15,579 nt of DNA from Aquariibacter sp964433315 (GCA_964433315.1 CAYSQO010000050.1:1-15579), one strand, 5' to 3'; positions 1-7,934 are shown, counted from the stretch's first letter. Numbers and translations: made by a program. The notes: generated by a model from the letters alone, not told the origin.

Positions 1-391
1 CCAGGAAGCCGAAGCCGATGCCGTTCGCCCGGGTCGCCCAGTTGCTGTTGCCGGCCACCACCTGTACGGTGCCGGAGACCGAGGGGCTCGCCTCGGCCAC
101 GCCCTGCACCTCCCGGGCGATGGCGCGGGCGTCGTCCTCGGTCAGCCGCGGGCTGGTCGAGGCGCCGCCGCGCACGCCGCCTGTGTTCAGCGTGCCGGGC
201 ACGATCAGCAGCAGGTTGGCGCCGACCGCGCGGATGTTCTCGGCCACCCGCGCCTGCGCGCCGCCGCCGATGGCTACCAGGGTGATGACCGCGGCCACGC
301 CGATCACGATGCCCAGCATGGTCAGCGCGCTGCGCAGCCAGTTGGCATGCAGCGCGCGCCAGGCGGCGCGGAAGGCGGCCCACAGGCTCAT
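1..391 (-). CDS. MacB-like ABC transporter permease, N-terminal part (cut by window edge)
   Basis: Reading leftwards from ATG at 391-389, about 130 codons stay open to the window edge. The protein begins MSLWAAFRAAWRAL and then has a first transmembrane segment around residues 18-42 (SALTMLGIVIGVAAVITLVA), the hallmark N-terminus of MacB-type permeases. It continues into the periplasmic domain (NIRAVGANLLLIVPG near residue 53, then GNSNW near residue 115). The family has four transmembrane helices with a large periplasmic domain between helices 1 and 2; only helix 1 and the start of that domain are visible. The ATG overlaps the stop of the upstream ATPase gene as ATGA (391-388), so the two are translationally coupled. 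In E. coli MacB the ATPase and permease are fused; here they are separate proteins. The substrate (macrolide, peptide, siderophore or other) cannot be read from the sequence. Confidence 0.88.
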   Translation of the reverse strand, partial: MSLWAAFRAAWRALHANWLRSALTMLGIVIGVAAVITLVAIGGGAQARVAENIRAVGANLLLIVPGTLNTGGVRGGASTSPRLTEDDARAIAREVQGVAEASPSVSGTVQVVAGNSNWATRANGIGFGFL

Positions 392-1134
392 GGCCGCACC
401 TCGGCGGCGCCCGTGGCGGGGGGGGCGGTGGCCGGGCGCGGCGGCAGCGGCCGGTCCTCCACCACCTGGCCGTCGCGCACCACGATCATCCGCCGCGCCC
501 AGGCGGCGATGTCGGGCTCGTGCGTCACCAGCACCAGGGTGATGCCCTCGGCGTTGAGCCGGCTCAGCAGCTGCATAACCTCTTCCGAGGTCGCGCTGTC
601 GAGCGCGCCGGTGGGCTCGTCGGCCAGCAGCAGGCTGGGGCGGTTGACCAGCGCGCGGGCGATCGCCACCCGCTGCTGCTGGCCACCGGAGAGCTGGGCC
701 GGCGTGTGGTCGGTGCGCGCGCCCAGGCCGACCAGCTCCAGGCAGGCCCGCGCCCGCGTGCGCCGTGCGGCCGGCGCGACGCCGGCATAGACCAGCGGCA
801 GCTCCACGTTCTCCAGCGCCGAGGTGCGCGGCAGCAGGTTGAACTGCTGGAAGACGAAGCCGATGCGGCGGTTGCGCAGCGCGGCCAGCGCCTCGCCCGA
901 GAGCTGCTCGACGGCCTCGCCGTCCAGCCGGTACTGGCCGCTGCTGGGCTGGTCGAGCGCGCCGAGGATGTTCATCAGCGTGCTCTTGCCCGAGCCCGAG
1001 CTGCCCATGATCGCGACGAACTCGCCGGCCCCGATCTCCAGGTCCACGCCGCGCAGCGCGTGCACGGTCTGCTCGGCGCTGCCGCCCGGCGGGCGGTAGA
1101 CCTTGGTGACGCCGCGCAGCTGGATCAGCGCCAT
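388..1134 (-). CDS. MacB-like ABC transporter ATP-binding protein
   Basis: This 248-residue cytoplasmic ATPase energises the neighbouring permease. All nucleotide-binding motifs are visible: Walker A GSSGSGKST (44-52), Q-loop Q96 in FVFQQFN, signature LSGGQQQR (148-155), Walker B LLLADEP (168-174) with the catalytic Glu173, D-loop ALD (177-179) and H-loop His205 in VTHE. The pattern ADEPTGALDS is typical of the MacB/LolD group of exporters. The start at 1134 gives MALIQLRGVTKVY, the normal family N-terminus, although no good Shine-Dalgarno sequence precedes it; it lies 11 bases after the adaptor stop, which suggests coupled translation. The C-terminal tail after about residue 225 is rich in Pro and Ala and probably disordered. 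Its role as the ATPase of a tripartite exporter follows from its place between adaptor and permease. Confidence 0.95.
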   Translation of the reverse strand: MALIQLRGVTKVYRPPGGSAEQTVHALRGVDLEIGAGEFVAIMGSSGSGKSTLMNILGALDQPSSGQYRLDGEAVEQLSGEALAALRNRRIGFVFQQFNLLPRTSALENVELPLVYAGVAPAARRTRARACLELVGLGARTDHTPAQLSGGQQQRVAIARALVNRPSLLLADEPTGALDSATSEEVMQLLSRLNAEGITLVLVTHEPDIAAWARRMIVVRDGQVVEDRPLPPRPATAPPATGAAEVRP

Positions 1135-1145
1135 GGCGTCCGCGC

Positions 1146-2579
1146 TCAGAAGCGCACCCGCGGCGCCGCGGCCGGCTGCGGGGTCTTGCCCTGCTGGCCG
1201 CCGAAGAGCTGGTTGAGCAGGCCGGGCGCGGCCTCGGGCGCCGGGGGCGAGGCCACCAGCACCAGGTCGCCCGGCTGCAGCGGCGCGGGGGCGCCGGGCT
1301 CGGTCTTCTCGGGCGGCAGCACCTCGGTGCTGCTGCCGTCGCTCAGGCCCAGGCGCACGCGCAGCTCCTGGGGCGTGCCGTCGGGCAGCAGGCGCCAGAT
1401 CCGGCCGCGGCTCAGGCTGGCGCCAGCCGCGCCGCGGGCCCCCTCGCCCTCGCCCCGGCGGCCGGCCTCGGCGCGCCGGCCGGCGCGCGGCGGTCCGCTG
1501 GCCGCCGCCGAGGCCGCCCCCGCGGGCAGCAGCGCCTCGGGCACCTTCACGCGCAGGGCGGCGTTGGGGATCTTCAGCGCGTCCTCGCGGCGGTCGGTCG
1601 CGATCCGGACATTGGCCGTCATGCCGGGCAGCAGCCGGCCGTCGGGGTTGGCGAAGCGCACCACGGCCGTGTAGGTGATCACGTTCTGCACGTTGTTGGC
1701 CGACTTGCGGACCTGCTCGACCTGGCCGAGCTGGGTCTGCTCGGGGTAGGTGTCGACGGTGAAGCTGGCCGACTGGCCCGGCTGCACGCGGCCGATGTCG
1801 GCCTCGTCCACCGAGACCTCGACCTGCATGTCGCGCAGGTTGCGGGCGATGATGAAAAGCTCGGGCGCCTGCAGGCTGGCGGCCACCGTCTGGCCGACGC
1901 TGATGCTGCGCTTGATCACCACCCCGTCGACCGGCGAGCGGATCACGGTCCGGCCCAGGTCGACCTCGGCCGAGGCCAGCACCGATTCGCGCTGGCGGAT
2001 GGCCGCCCGCGCGCTTTCCGCCTGGGCCCGGGCCACGCCGGCCTGGGCCTCGGCGGCGCGCGCGGCCTCGGCCAGGGTGGCGGCCAGGTTGGTGGCGGTG
2101 TCGAACTCGGCGGCCGAGATGAAGCCCTGCTCGCGCAGGCCGCGGCGGCGCGCCAGGTCGCGCTCGGCGTTCTGCGCCTCCAGCCGCGCGCGGGCGGTGT
2201 TGGCCTCGGCGGCCACCACGCCGGCGGCGGCGGTGCCGGCCTGGGCGCGCGCGGCCTCCAGGTCGGCCCGGGCCTGCTGCACGCGCAGCTCGAAGGTCTT
2301 GGGGTCGATGCGGGCGATGACCTGGCCCTCGCGCACCTCGGTGTTGAAGTCGGCGCTCACCTCGGCCAGCTGGCCCGAGACCTGGCTGCCGACATTGACC
2401 GACAGCACCGGGTTGACCGTGCCGGTGGCCGAGACCACGGCCTCCAGCGGACCGCGTTCCACGGTCACGGTGCGCCAGTCCGTCGGCGGTGCATCCGGGC
2501 CGCGCAGGGCCCACAGCAGCCCTCCCGCCAGGGCGGCCAGCAACGCCAGGCCCGCCCACTTCGCTGTCCGACGCCTCAT
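1146..2579 (-). CDS. HlyD/MacA-family periplasmic adaptor subunit
   Basis: This 477-residue protein is the membrane-fusion component that would link the MacB-like ABC pump to an outer-membrane channel. A basic N-terminus (MRRRTAKW) leads into one transmembrane anchor at about residues 9-25. A lipoyl half-motif follows (GSQVSGQLAEV, then VREGQVIARIDP), then a long Ala/Glu/Arg-rich alpha-helical hairpin (about 80-185). The second lipoyl half (TVIRSPVDGVVIKRSISVGQTV) and beta-barrel sequences such as LPGMTANVRI come after it. The start at 2579 is favoured because AAAGG lies 6 bases upstream and it gives the anchor at the very N-terminus; the frame stays open further upstream but that part has no family similarity. 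An Arg/Gly/Ala-rich insert (about 353-390) interrupts the C-terminal beta domain before RIWRLLPDG. First gene of the operon adaptor-ATPase-permease. Whether it is orthologous to MacA or to PvdR is open. Confidence 0.92.
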   Translation of the reverse strand: MRRRTAKWAGLALLAALAGGLLWALRGPDAPPTDWRTVTVERGPLEAVVSATGTVNPVLSVNVGSQVSGQLAEVSADFNTEVREGQVIARIDPKTFELRVQQARADLEAARAQAGTAAAGVVAAEANTARARLEAQNAERDLARRRGLREQGFISAAEFDTATNLAATLAEAARAAEAQAGVARAQAESARAAIRQRESVLASAEVDLGRTVIRSPVDGVVIKRSISVGQTVAASLQAPELFIIARNLRDMQVEVSVDEADIGRVQPGQSASFTVDTYPEQTQLGQVEQVRKSANNVQNVITYTAVVRFANPDGRLLPGMTANVRIATDRREDALKIPNAALRVKVPEALLPAGAASAAASGPPRAGRRAEAGRRGEGEGARGAAGASLSRGRIWRLLPDGTPQELRVRLGLSDGSSTEVLPPEKTEPGAPAPLQPGDLVLVASPPAPEAAPGLLNQLFGGQQGKTPQPAAAPRVRF

Positions 2580-2602
2580 CTGCAGCCTTTCATGGTCGCG
2601 GC

Positions 2603-2608
2603 ATTCTA
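2603..2608 (-). promoter_or_regulatory. Candidate -10 box TAGAAT for the MacAB-like operon
   Basis: On the minus strand the sequence reads CCTAGAATGCCGCG, with TAGAAT 23 bases before the adaptor ATG. The same box in nearly the same context (CCTAGAATCCGC) precedes the PCMT-like gene. No convincing -35 lies 16-18 bases upstream. The box is about 105 bases from the TetR operator, so repression of this promoter by that site would need a long-range effect or another site. Confidence 0.4.
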
Positions 2609-2610
2609 GG

Positions 2611-2648
2611 AAGCCCCCCGGCCCCACCCCCGGAGCCCCCCGGGGCTT
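2611..2648. repeat. Direct repeat AGCCCCCCGG x2 nested in an inverted repeat, adaptor gene leader or promoter
   Basis: AGCCCCCCGG occurs at 2612-2621 and again at 2634-2643, a period of 22 bases. The block is bounded by inverted arms AAGCCCC (2611-2617) and GGGGCTT (2642-2648). It lies just upstream of the predicted -10 box of the adaptor gene, where a -35 or activator site would be expected. This could be a regulatory site or a chance C-rich duplication. Confidence 0.4.
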
Positions 2649-2690
2649 GACCCCGGGCCGCACTCGGCCGCAAGACCTTCGGTTTGACCG

Positions 2691-2700
2691 GGACCGGTCC
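2691..2700. promoter_or_regulatory. Second ACCGGT palindrome, possible auxiliary TetR site
   Basis: GGACCGGTCC is a perfect 10-bp palindrome sharing the core GACCGGTC with the larger palindrome at 2713-2726. The two centres are 24 bases apart. It lies between a possible -35 (TTGACC, 2684-2689) and the main operator. A weaker second repressor site is possible but not shown. Confidence 0.35.
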
Positions 2701-2712
2701 GCCGGGCACCAT

Positions 2713-2726
2713 ACTGACCGGTCAGT
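2713..2726. promoter_or_regulatory. Probable TetR-family operator, perfect 14-bp palindrome
   Basis: ACTGACCGGTCAGT is a perfect palindrome, followed by a further half-site CAGT (2727-2730). It lies 58 bases upstream of the TetR start, in the region between the divergent efflux operons. Short palindromes of this type with TGAC/GTCA arms are the usual operators of AcrR/TetR repressors, and the local AT-richer sequence (ATACT, 2711-2715) is the best -10 candidate for the rightward promoter. Autorepression and control of the RND operon are inferred from position. Binding is not demonstrated by the sequence. Confidence 0.65.
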
Positions 2727-2784
2727 CAGTAAACCGTCAGCCGCGTGGGGGCTTCCCGTCCTCCCCCGGCCCGCCTCCGCCCCC

Positions 2785-3498
2785 ATGAGCTCCTCCGTCC
2801 TCCCGTCCCCGGCCGCGTCGCCGACCGCGGGGCGCGCCGTCGAAGGCGTGCCGGCCCGCCAGCGCCGCAAGGCTGCCCGGCCGCAGGAACTGCTCGACGC
2901 GGCCCTGGCCCTCTTCGTCGAGAAGGGCTTCGCGGCCACGCGCACCGAGGAGGTGGCCGAACGCGCCGGGGTCTCCAAGGGCACGCTCTACCTCTACTAC
3001 CCGAGCAAGGAAGACCTGCTCAAGGCGGTGATCGCGCAGAACATCACCCGCGAAATCGCCGAGAGCCAGGACCGGCTTGACGGCTTCGAGGGCTCCAGCG
3101 CCGAGCTGCTGCGGCAGATGCTGCGCGACTGGTGGACCAGCGCCGGCGAGGCCCGCTGCGGCGGCATCTGCCGCCTGATGATGTCGGAGGCCTGCAACTT
3201 CCCGGCCCTGGCCAGCTACTACGAAACGGCCGTCATCGAACCGGCCCGGGCGCTGTGGCGCCAGGTGCTGCAGCGCGGCATCGAGCGCGGCGAGTTCCGC
3301 CCCATGCCGCTCGACAGCACCGTGGCTGCGCTGATGGCCCCCATGCTCTTCCTCGTCATGCAACAGCACACCGCCGCCAGCTGTCCGCAGCTGGCCTCGC
3401 CGGTCGACCCGGCCGAAGTCGTCGAGCGCATCGCCGACCTGGTGCTCGACGGCCTGCGCCTGCCGCCGGCCGCCACCGCCCGGGTGCGCCGGGCGTGA
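2785..3498 (+). CDS. TetR/AcrR-family transcriptional repressor
   Basis: This 237-residue regulator has an N-terminal TetR DNA-binding domain at about residues 30-78: QELLDAALALFVEKGF, then the helix-turn-helix with TRTEEVAERAGVSKGTLYLYY and the following SKEDLL, all matching the family consensus. The remaining 155 residues form the ligand-binding and dimerisation domain, which names no specific inducer. The first 25 or so residues are Ser/Pro/Ala-rich and probably disordered. The ATG at 2785 is the only ATG ahead of the HTH domain and has no Shine-Dalgarno sequence, so a slightly later start is conceivable. It is the first gene of the rightward operon: its stop overlaps the GTG start of the RND adaptor. 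A perfect palindrome at 2713-2726 is the probable operator, suggesting an autoregulated efflux repressor. Confidence 0.95.
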   Translation: MSSSVLPSPAASPTAGRAVEGVPARQRRKAARPQELLDAALALFVEKGFAATRTEEVAERAGVSKGTLYLYYPSKEDLLKAVIAQNITREIAESQDRLDGFEGSSAELLRQMLRDWWTSAGEARCGGICRLMMSEACNFPALASYYETAVIEPARALWRQVLQRGIERGEFRPMPLDSTVAALMAPMLFLVMQQHTAASCPQLASPVDPAEVVERIADLVLDGLRLPPAATARVRRA

Positions 3499-4721
3499 GC
3501 GCCGCCGCCCGCTGCCGCGCCGGCCTGCGGCGCCCGGGGTCGCGCCTGGGTGCGGCCGTCCTGCGGCCCCTGCCGCCGCTGATTCCCCTGCTGGGTCTGC
3601 TGCTGGCCGCCTGCCGGCCCGCACCGCCGGCCGAGGCGCTGCCCGACGCGGCCTCGGCCCCGGAGGCCGCCGTGCTGCGCCTGCAGCCGGGCGACTGGGT
3701 CGAAGCCCGGCCGCGCGAGCTGGTGCGCACCCTGGAGGTGGCCGGTCCGCTGCAGGCGGTGGACACCGCCCTCGTCAAGGCCCGCCTGGCCGGCGAGCTG
3801 CTGCGGCTGGAGGTGCGCGAGGGCGACCCGGTGCGGGCCGGCCAGGTGATCGGCCGCATCGACGACCGCGACAGCCGCCTGCGCCTGCGCCAGGCCGAGG
3901 AGCAGGCCGCCCAGGCCGCCGCCCAGCTGCAGATCGCCGAGACCACGCTGGAGAGCAACCGCGCCCTGGTCGGCCAGGGCTTCATCTCGCGCAATGCGCT
4001 CGACACCTCGGTGTCCAACGCGGCGGCCGCCCGGGCCACCCTGCAGGCCGCCCGCGCCGCCGCCGACCTGGCGCGCCGCCAGCTGGAGGACGCGCTGCTG
4101 CGCGCCCCGATCACGGGCCAGGTCTCGCAGCGTCTGGCCCAGCCCGGCGAGCGGCTGGCGCTGGACGCCAAGGTGGTCGAGATCGTCGACCTGCGCCGCA
4201 TCGAGGCCGTGGTCGCCGTGCCGCCCCAGGCGCTGCCCGAGCTCAAGCTCGGCGCGCCGGCGCGGCTGCAGGTCGAGGGCCTGCCGCAGTCCCTGCCGGC
4301 GCGCCTGGCGCGGCTGAACCCGGCGGCCGACCCGGGCACGCGCTCGGCGGTGGCCTATCTCGCGCTGGACGCCCATCCGGCGCTGCGCCACGGCCTCTTC
4401 GTCAACGGCTCGCTGGAGCTGGCGCGCGAGACCGCCTTCGCCGTGCCGCGCTCCGCGCTGCGCACCGACCGCAGCCCCCCGCGCGTGCTGTGGGTCGATG
4501 GCGACCGGGTCGTCGAGGCGCAGGTCAAGCCCGGCCGCCGCGGCGAGGCCGGCGAGGCCGGCGGCGAGCCGCTGGTCGAGATCGTCGAGGGCCTGCCGCC
4601 CGCCACGGTGGCCGCGCCGCTGCGCGTGCTGGCCGGCTCGGTCAGCGCGCCGCGCGCCGGCAGCACGGTGCGCTTCGAGGCGGCGGCCCCGGCCGCGGCC
4701 GCCTCGGCCGGGGCCCGCTGA
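3495..4721 (+). CDS. RND efflux periplasmic adaptor, predicted lipoprotein
   Basis: This 408-residue membrane-fusion protein pairs with the RND pump directly downstream. I chose GTG at 3495 because it overlaps the TetR stop as GTGA and gives a basic n-region, a hydrophobic core and a lipobox (GLLLAAC, Cys40), so the mature protein should be lipid-anchored to the inner membrane. Domains in order: beta-barrel/lipoyl half with VKARLAGELLRLEVREGD (from about 94), an Ala-rich helical hairpin (about 128-200) containing GQGFISRNALD, the second lipoyl half with LLRAPITGQVSQRLAQPGE, then beta-barrel and membrane-proximal domains. The hairpin turn GQGFIS resembles that of the ABC adaptor in this window (EQGFIS), consistent with docking to a similar channel. 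Its stop is two bases from the pump's ATG. The tail is Ala-rich low complexity. Confidence 0.92.
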   Translation: MSAAARCRAGLRRPGSRLGAAVLRPLPPLIPLLGLLLAACRPAPPAEALPDAASAPEAAVLRLQPGDWVEARPRELVRTLEVAGPLQAVDTALVKARLAGELLRLEVREGDPVRAGQVIGRIDDRDSRLRLRQAEEQAAQAAAQLQIAETTLESNRALVGQGFISRNALDTSVSNAAAARATLQAARAAADLARRQLEDALLRAPITGQVSQRLAQPGERLALDAKVVEIVDLRRIEAVVAVPPQALPELKLGAPARLQVEGLPQSLPARLARLNPAADPGTRSAVAYLALDAHPALRHGLFVNGSLELARETAFAVPRSALRTDRSPPRVLWVDGDRVVEAQVKPGRRGEAGEAGGEPLVEIVEGLPPATVAAPLRVLAGSVSAPRAGSTVRFEAAAPAAAASAGAR

Positions 4722-4723
4722 GC

Positions 4724-7700
4724 ATGTGGTTCACCCGGGTCTCGATCGCCAACCCGGTCCTCGCGACCATGGTGATGCTGGCGCTGGTGGTGCTGGGCCT
4801 GTTCGGGCTGCAGCGGCTCAAGGTCGACCAGTTCCCGGACATCGAGTTTCCGGTCGTCGTGGTGCAGATCGCCTACCCCGGCGCCTCGCCCGAGATCGTC
4901 GAGTCCGAGGTGACCGAGAAGGTCGAGGAGGCGATCAACACCATCGCCGGCATCAACCTGCTGACCTCGCGCTCCTACGAGGGCCAGTCGGTCGTGATCA
5001 TCCAGTTCAACCTGGACATCGAGAGCCGCCGCGCCGCCGAGGACGTGCGCGAGAAGGTGGCCGCCCTGCGCCCGCGCCTGCGCGACGAGGTGGAGGAGCC
5101 GCAGGTCACCCGCTTCGACCCGGCCAGCCGGCCGATCTTCACCGTCGCGCTCACCTCGCCTGACGGCCGCCACCCGCCGGTCGCGCTCAGCAGCTATGCC
5201 GAGCAGACGCTCAAGAAGCGGCTCGAGAACGTGCGCGGCGTGGGCGCCGTGAGCCTGGTCGGCGCGGTGCAGCGCGAGGTCAATGTCTACCTGCGGCCCG
5301 AGGCCCTGGCCGCGCACGGCATCGGCATCGACGCGGTGCTGCGCGTCGTCCGCACCGAGAACCGCGACCTGCCGGCCGGCACCGTGCGCTCGGCCACGCA
5401 GGAGCGCGTGCTGCAGGTTCGCGGCCGGGTCGCGCAGCCCGAGGCCCTGCGCGAGCTGGTCGTCGGCCAGCAGGCCGGCAAGGCGGTGCGCCTGGGCCAG
5501 GTGGCCGACATCGTCGACGGCCCGCAGGAGATCGACACCCTGGCCCTCTACAACGGCCGCCGTACCCTGGCCCTGGAGGTGCTGAAGTCGCAGGGCGAGA
5601 ACACCGTGGACGTGGTCGACGGCCTGAGCCGCACCGTGGCCGAGCTGCAGGCCGAGCTGCCGCCGGGCATGGCGCTGGAGGTGGTGCGCGACGGCGCGCG
5701 GCCGATCCGCGTGGCGGTGAAGAACGTGCGCCAGACCCTGTTGGAGGGCGCGCTGCTGACCATCGGCATCGTCTTCCTCTTCCTCAACAGCTGGCGCTCC
5801 ACCGTCATCACCGGCCTGGCGCTGCCGATCGCGCTGATCGGCACCTTCGCCTTCATGGCGGTGATGGGCTTCTCGATCAACATGATCACGCTGATGGCCA
5901 TGAGCCTGAGCGTGGGCCTGCTGATCGACGACGCCATCGTCGTGCGCGAGAACATCGTGCGCCACGTGCAGATGGGCAAGGCCGCCCGGCCGGCCGCGCT
6001 GGACGGCACGGCCGAGATCGGCCTGGCGGTGCTGGCCACCACGCTGTCGATCGTCGCCGTCTTCCTGCCAGTCGGGCTGATGGGCGGGATCATCGGCAAG
6101 TTCTTCCACGAGTTCGGCCTGACCATCGTGGTGGCGGTGCTGATCTCGATGTTCGTCAGCTTCACGCTCGACCCCATGCTGTCGAGCGTCTGGCACGACC
6201 CGTCCATCCACCGCCTGCAGGGCGACGCTCCGCCGGCCGGGCGCGCAGCCCGCCTGTACGCGCAGACCCTGGGCCGCCTGACCGCCTGGATCGACCGCGG
6301 CCTGGCGCGCAGCGCACACGGCTACGCCCGGCTGCTCGGCTGGTCGCTGCGGCACCGCCGCCTGACGCTGCTGGCCGCGCTGGGCAGCCTGCTGCTGGCC
6401 CTGGGCCTGCTGCCGCGGCTGGGCACCGAGTTCGTGCCGCGCGCCGACTTCGGCGAGACCCAGGTCAGCTTCCACACCCCGCCCGGCACCTCGCTGGCGC
6501 TGACCGAGCAGCGCGCGCTGGCGGTGGAGGCGGCGCTGCGCAGCTTCCCCGAGGTGCGCCAGACCCTGATCACCCTCAACAGCGGCCAGGCCCAGGGCAG
6601 CCACCAGGCCACGGTGCTGGTGCGCCTCGTTGACCGCCACCTGCGCCAGCGCGGCGCCGACCAGCTGGCCGTGCCCATCCGCCGCAAGCTGGCCGAGATC
6701 GCCGGCATCACCGTCACCCAGGTCGGCCTGCTCGACGCGGTGGGCGGCACCAAGCCGATCACGCTCTCGATCCAGGCCGACGACCTGGCCACGCTGCGGG
6801 AGCTCAACGCCCGCCTGCTGCCGGAGATCGCCCGCATCCCCGGCCTGGTCGATCTCGACAGCAGCCTCAAGGCCGACCGCCCGACCCTGGACCTCGACGT
6901 GCACCGCGAGGCCGCGGCCGACCTGGGCCTGTCCGTCGGCCAGCTGACCGACATGCTGCGCGGCCTGGTGGCGGGCGAGACCGTCGGCGACTGGCGCGCG
7001 CCCGACGGCCAGAGCTACGACCTGAAGGTCCGCCTGGCTCCCGAGGCCCGCGATGCGGCGCAGGACGTCGCGCGCCTGCAGATCCCCATCGGCCGCGACG
7101 CCGACGGCAGCCCGCGCCTGCTGCGCCTGGACCAGGTGGCTACGCTGACCGAGGGCCTCGGCGCCAGCCAGATCAACCGCCGCGACCTGCGGCGCGAGGT
7201 CGAGATCACGGCCAATGTCTCCGGCCGCGCGCTGGGCGAGGTCTCGGCCGACCTGCGCCGCCTGATGGAATACCAGAGCCTGCCGCCCGGCGCGCGCTGG
7301 CGCTTCGGCGGCGCGACCAAGGACATGCAGGAGAGCTTCGGCTACGCCATCGGCGCGCTGCTGATGGCGGTGATCTTCATCTACATGATCCTGGCCTCGC
7401 AGTTCCGCAGCTTCCTGCAGCCGCTGGCGCTGATGAGCTCGCTGCCGCTGACGCTGATCGGCGTGGTCGGCGCGCTGATGCTCTTCGGCTCGACGATGAA
7501 CATGTTCTCGGTCATCGGCATCGTGATGCTCATGGGCCTGGTCACCAAGAACGCCATCCTGCTGGTGGACTTCGCCAACCGTGCGCGCCGCGGCGAGGTG
7601 GCCGCCGACGGCGAGGCGCCGCGAGCGATGGGTCGCGACGAGGCCCTGCTGCTGGCCGCCCGCGTGCGCCTGCGGCCCATCCTGATGACCACGCTGGCGA

Positions 7701-7900
7701 TGATCTTCGGCATGGTGCCGCTGGCCTTCGCGCTCAGCGAGGGCTCGGAGCAGCGCGCGCCCATGGGCCAGGCGGTGATCGGCGGGGTCATCACCTCCTC
7801 GCTGCTGACCCTGGTCGTGGTGCCGGTGGTCTATGTCTACCTCGACCGCCTGGGCGCCTGGCTCGGCCGCCGTCTGGGCGCCGCGCCCCCCGGGGCCTGA
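4724..7900 (+). CDS. HAE1-type RND multidrug efflux transporter (AcrB/MdtB-like)
   Basis: A complete inner-membrane proton/drug antiporter of 1058 residues, the normal length for the family. It starts MWFTRVSIANPVLATMVML (TM1) and shows the conserved porter segment VDQFPDIEFPVVVVQIAYPGAS. TM4 carries the proton-relay pair Asp402-Asp403 in GLLIDDAIVVREN, and TM10 the matching Lys942 in VTKNAILLVDFANRAR. The two-fold repeat of six helices plus a periplasmic porter/docking loop is evident, with TM7 near WSLRHRRLTLLAALGSLLL and the second helix bundle from about residue 870. It ends after VVPVVYVYLDRL, the TM12 region. The start at 4724 lies 2 bases after the adaptor stop. The Asp-Asp/Lys set predicts active HAE1-class drug or organic-compound efflux rather than CusA-type metal efflux; the actual substrates are unknown. 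Confidence 0.97.
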   Translation: MWFTRVSIANPVLATMVMLALVVLGLFGLQRLKVDQFPDIEFPVVVVQIAYPGASPEIVESEVTEKVEEAINTIAGINLLTSRSYEGQSVVIIQFNLDIESRRAAEDVREKVAALRPRLRDEVEEPQVTRFDPASRPIFTVALTSPDGRHPPVALSSYAEQTLKKRLENVRGVGAVSLVGAVQREVNVYLRPEALAAHGIGIDAVLRVVRTENRDLPAGTVRSATQERVLQVRGRVAQPEALRELVVGQQAGKAVRLGQVADIVDGPQEIDTLALYNGRRTLALEVLKSQGENTVDVVDGLSRTVAELQAELPPGMALEVVRDGARPIRVAVKNVRQTLLEGALLTIGIVFLFLNSWRSTVITGLALPIALIGTFAFMAVMGFSINMITLMAMSLSVGLLIDDAIVVRENIVRHVQMGKAARPAALDGTAEIGLAVLATTLSIVAVFLPVGLMGGIIGKFFHEFGLTIVVAVLISMFVSFTLDPMLSSVWHDPSIHRLQGDAPPAGRAARLYAQTLGRLTAWIDRGLARSAHGYARLLGWSLRHRRLTLLAALGSLLLALGLLPRLGTEFVPRADFGETQVSFHTPPGTSLALTEQRALAVEAALRSFPEVRQTLITLNSGQAQGSHQATVLVRLVDRHLRQRGADQLAVPIRRKLAEIAGITVTQVGLLDAVGGTKPITLSIQADDLATLRELNARLLPEIARIPGLVDLDSSLKADRPTLDLDVHREAAADLGLSVGQLTDMLRGLVAGETVGDWRAPDGQSYDLKVRLAPEARDAAQDVARLQIPIGRDADGSPRLLRLDQVATLTEGLGASQINRRDLRREVEITANVSGRALGEVSADLRRLMEYQSLPPGARWRFGGATKDMQESFGYAIGALLMAVIFIYMILASQFRSFLQPLALMSSLPLTLIGVVGALMLFGSTMNMFSVIGIVMLMGLVTKNAILLVDFANRARRGEVAADGEAPRAMGRDEALLLAARVRLRPILMTTLAMIFGMVPLAFALSEGSEQRAPMGQAVIGGVITSSLLTLVVVPVVYVYLDRLGAWLGRRLGAAPPGA

Positions 7901-7934
7901 CCCCCTGCGTCAGCGCGGCCGAAGAGCCGGCTCC

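Noticed and set aside
388..2559. A 723-codon minus-strand frame joining the ATPase to upstream sequence
   Set aside because: Only the last 248 residues are a protein family. The upstream part is Arg/Gly/Ala-rich shadow of the adaptor gene in another frame, so it is not a fusion.
2586..2595. Five-codon upstream reading frame (ATG AAA GGC TGC AGA TGA) overlapping the adaptor start
   Set aside because: It overlaps the adaptor ATG as ATGA and contains the Shine-Dalgarno itself. It has no ribosome-binding site of its own and is too short to support as a leader peptide.
1750..2784. Upstream extension of the TetR frame
   Set aside because: It overlaps the adaptor gene antisense and the operator. 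The HTH domain begins normally after the ATG at 2785.
2580..2984. N-terminal extension of the ABC adaptor through the intergenic region
   Set aside because: It would cross the TetR operator and the TetR coding start and has no domain. The start at 2579 has AAAGG at 6 bases and an N-terminal membrane anchor.
4355..6904. An 849-codon open frame on the minus strand across the RND genes
   Set aside because: Antisense shadow of real genes in GC-rich DNA. The product is low-complexity Gln/His/Asp/Arg/Gly with no domain, while the plus-strand frame encodes full-length family members.
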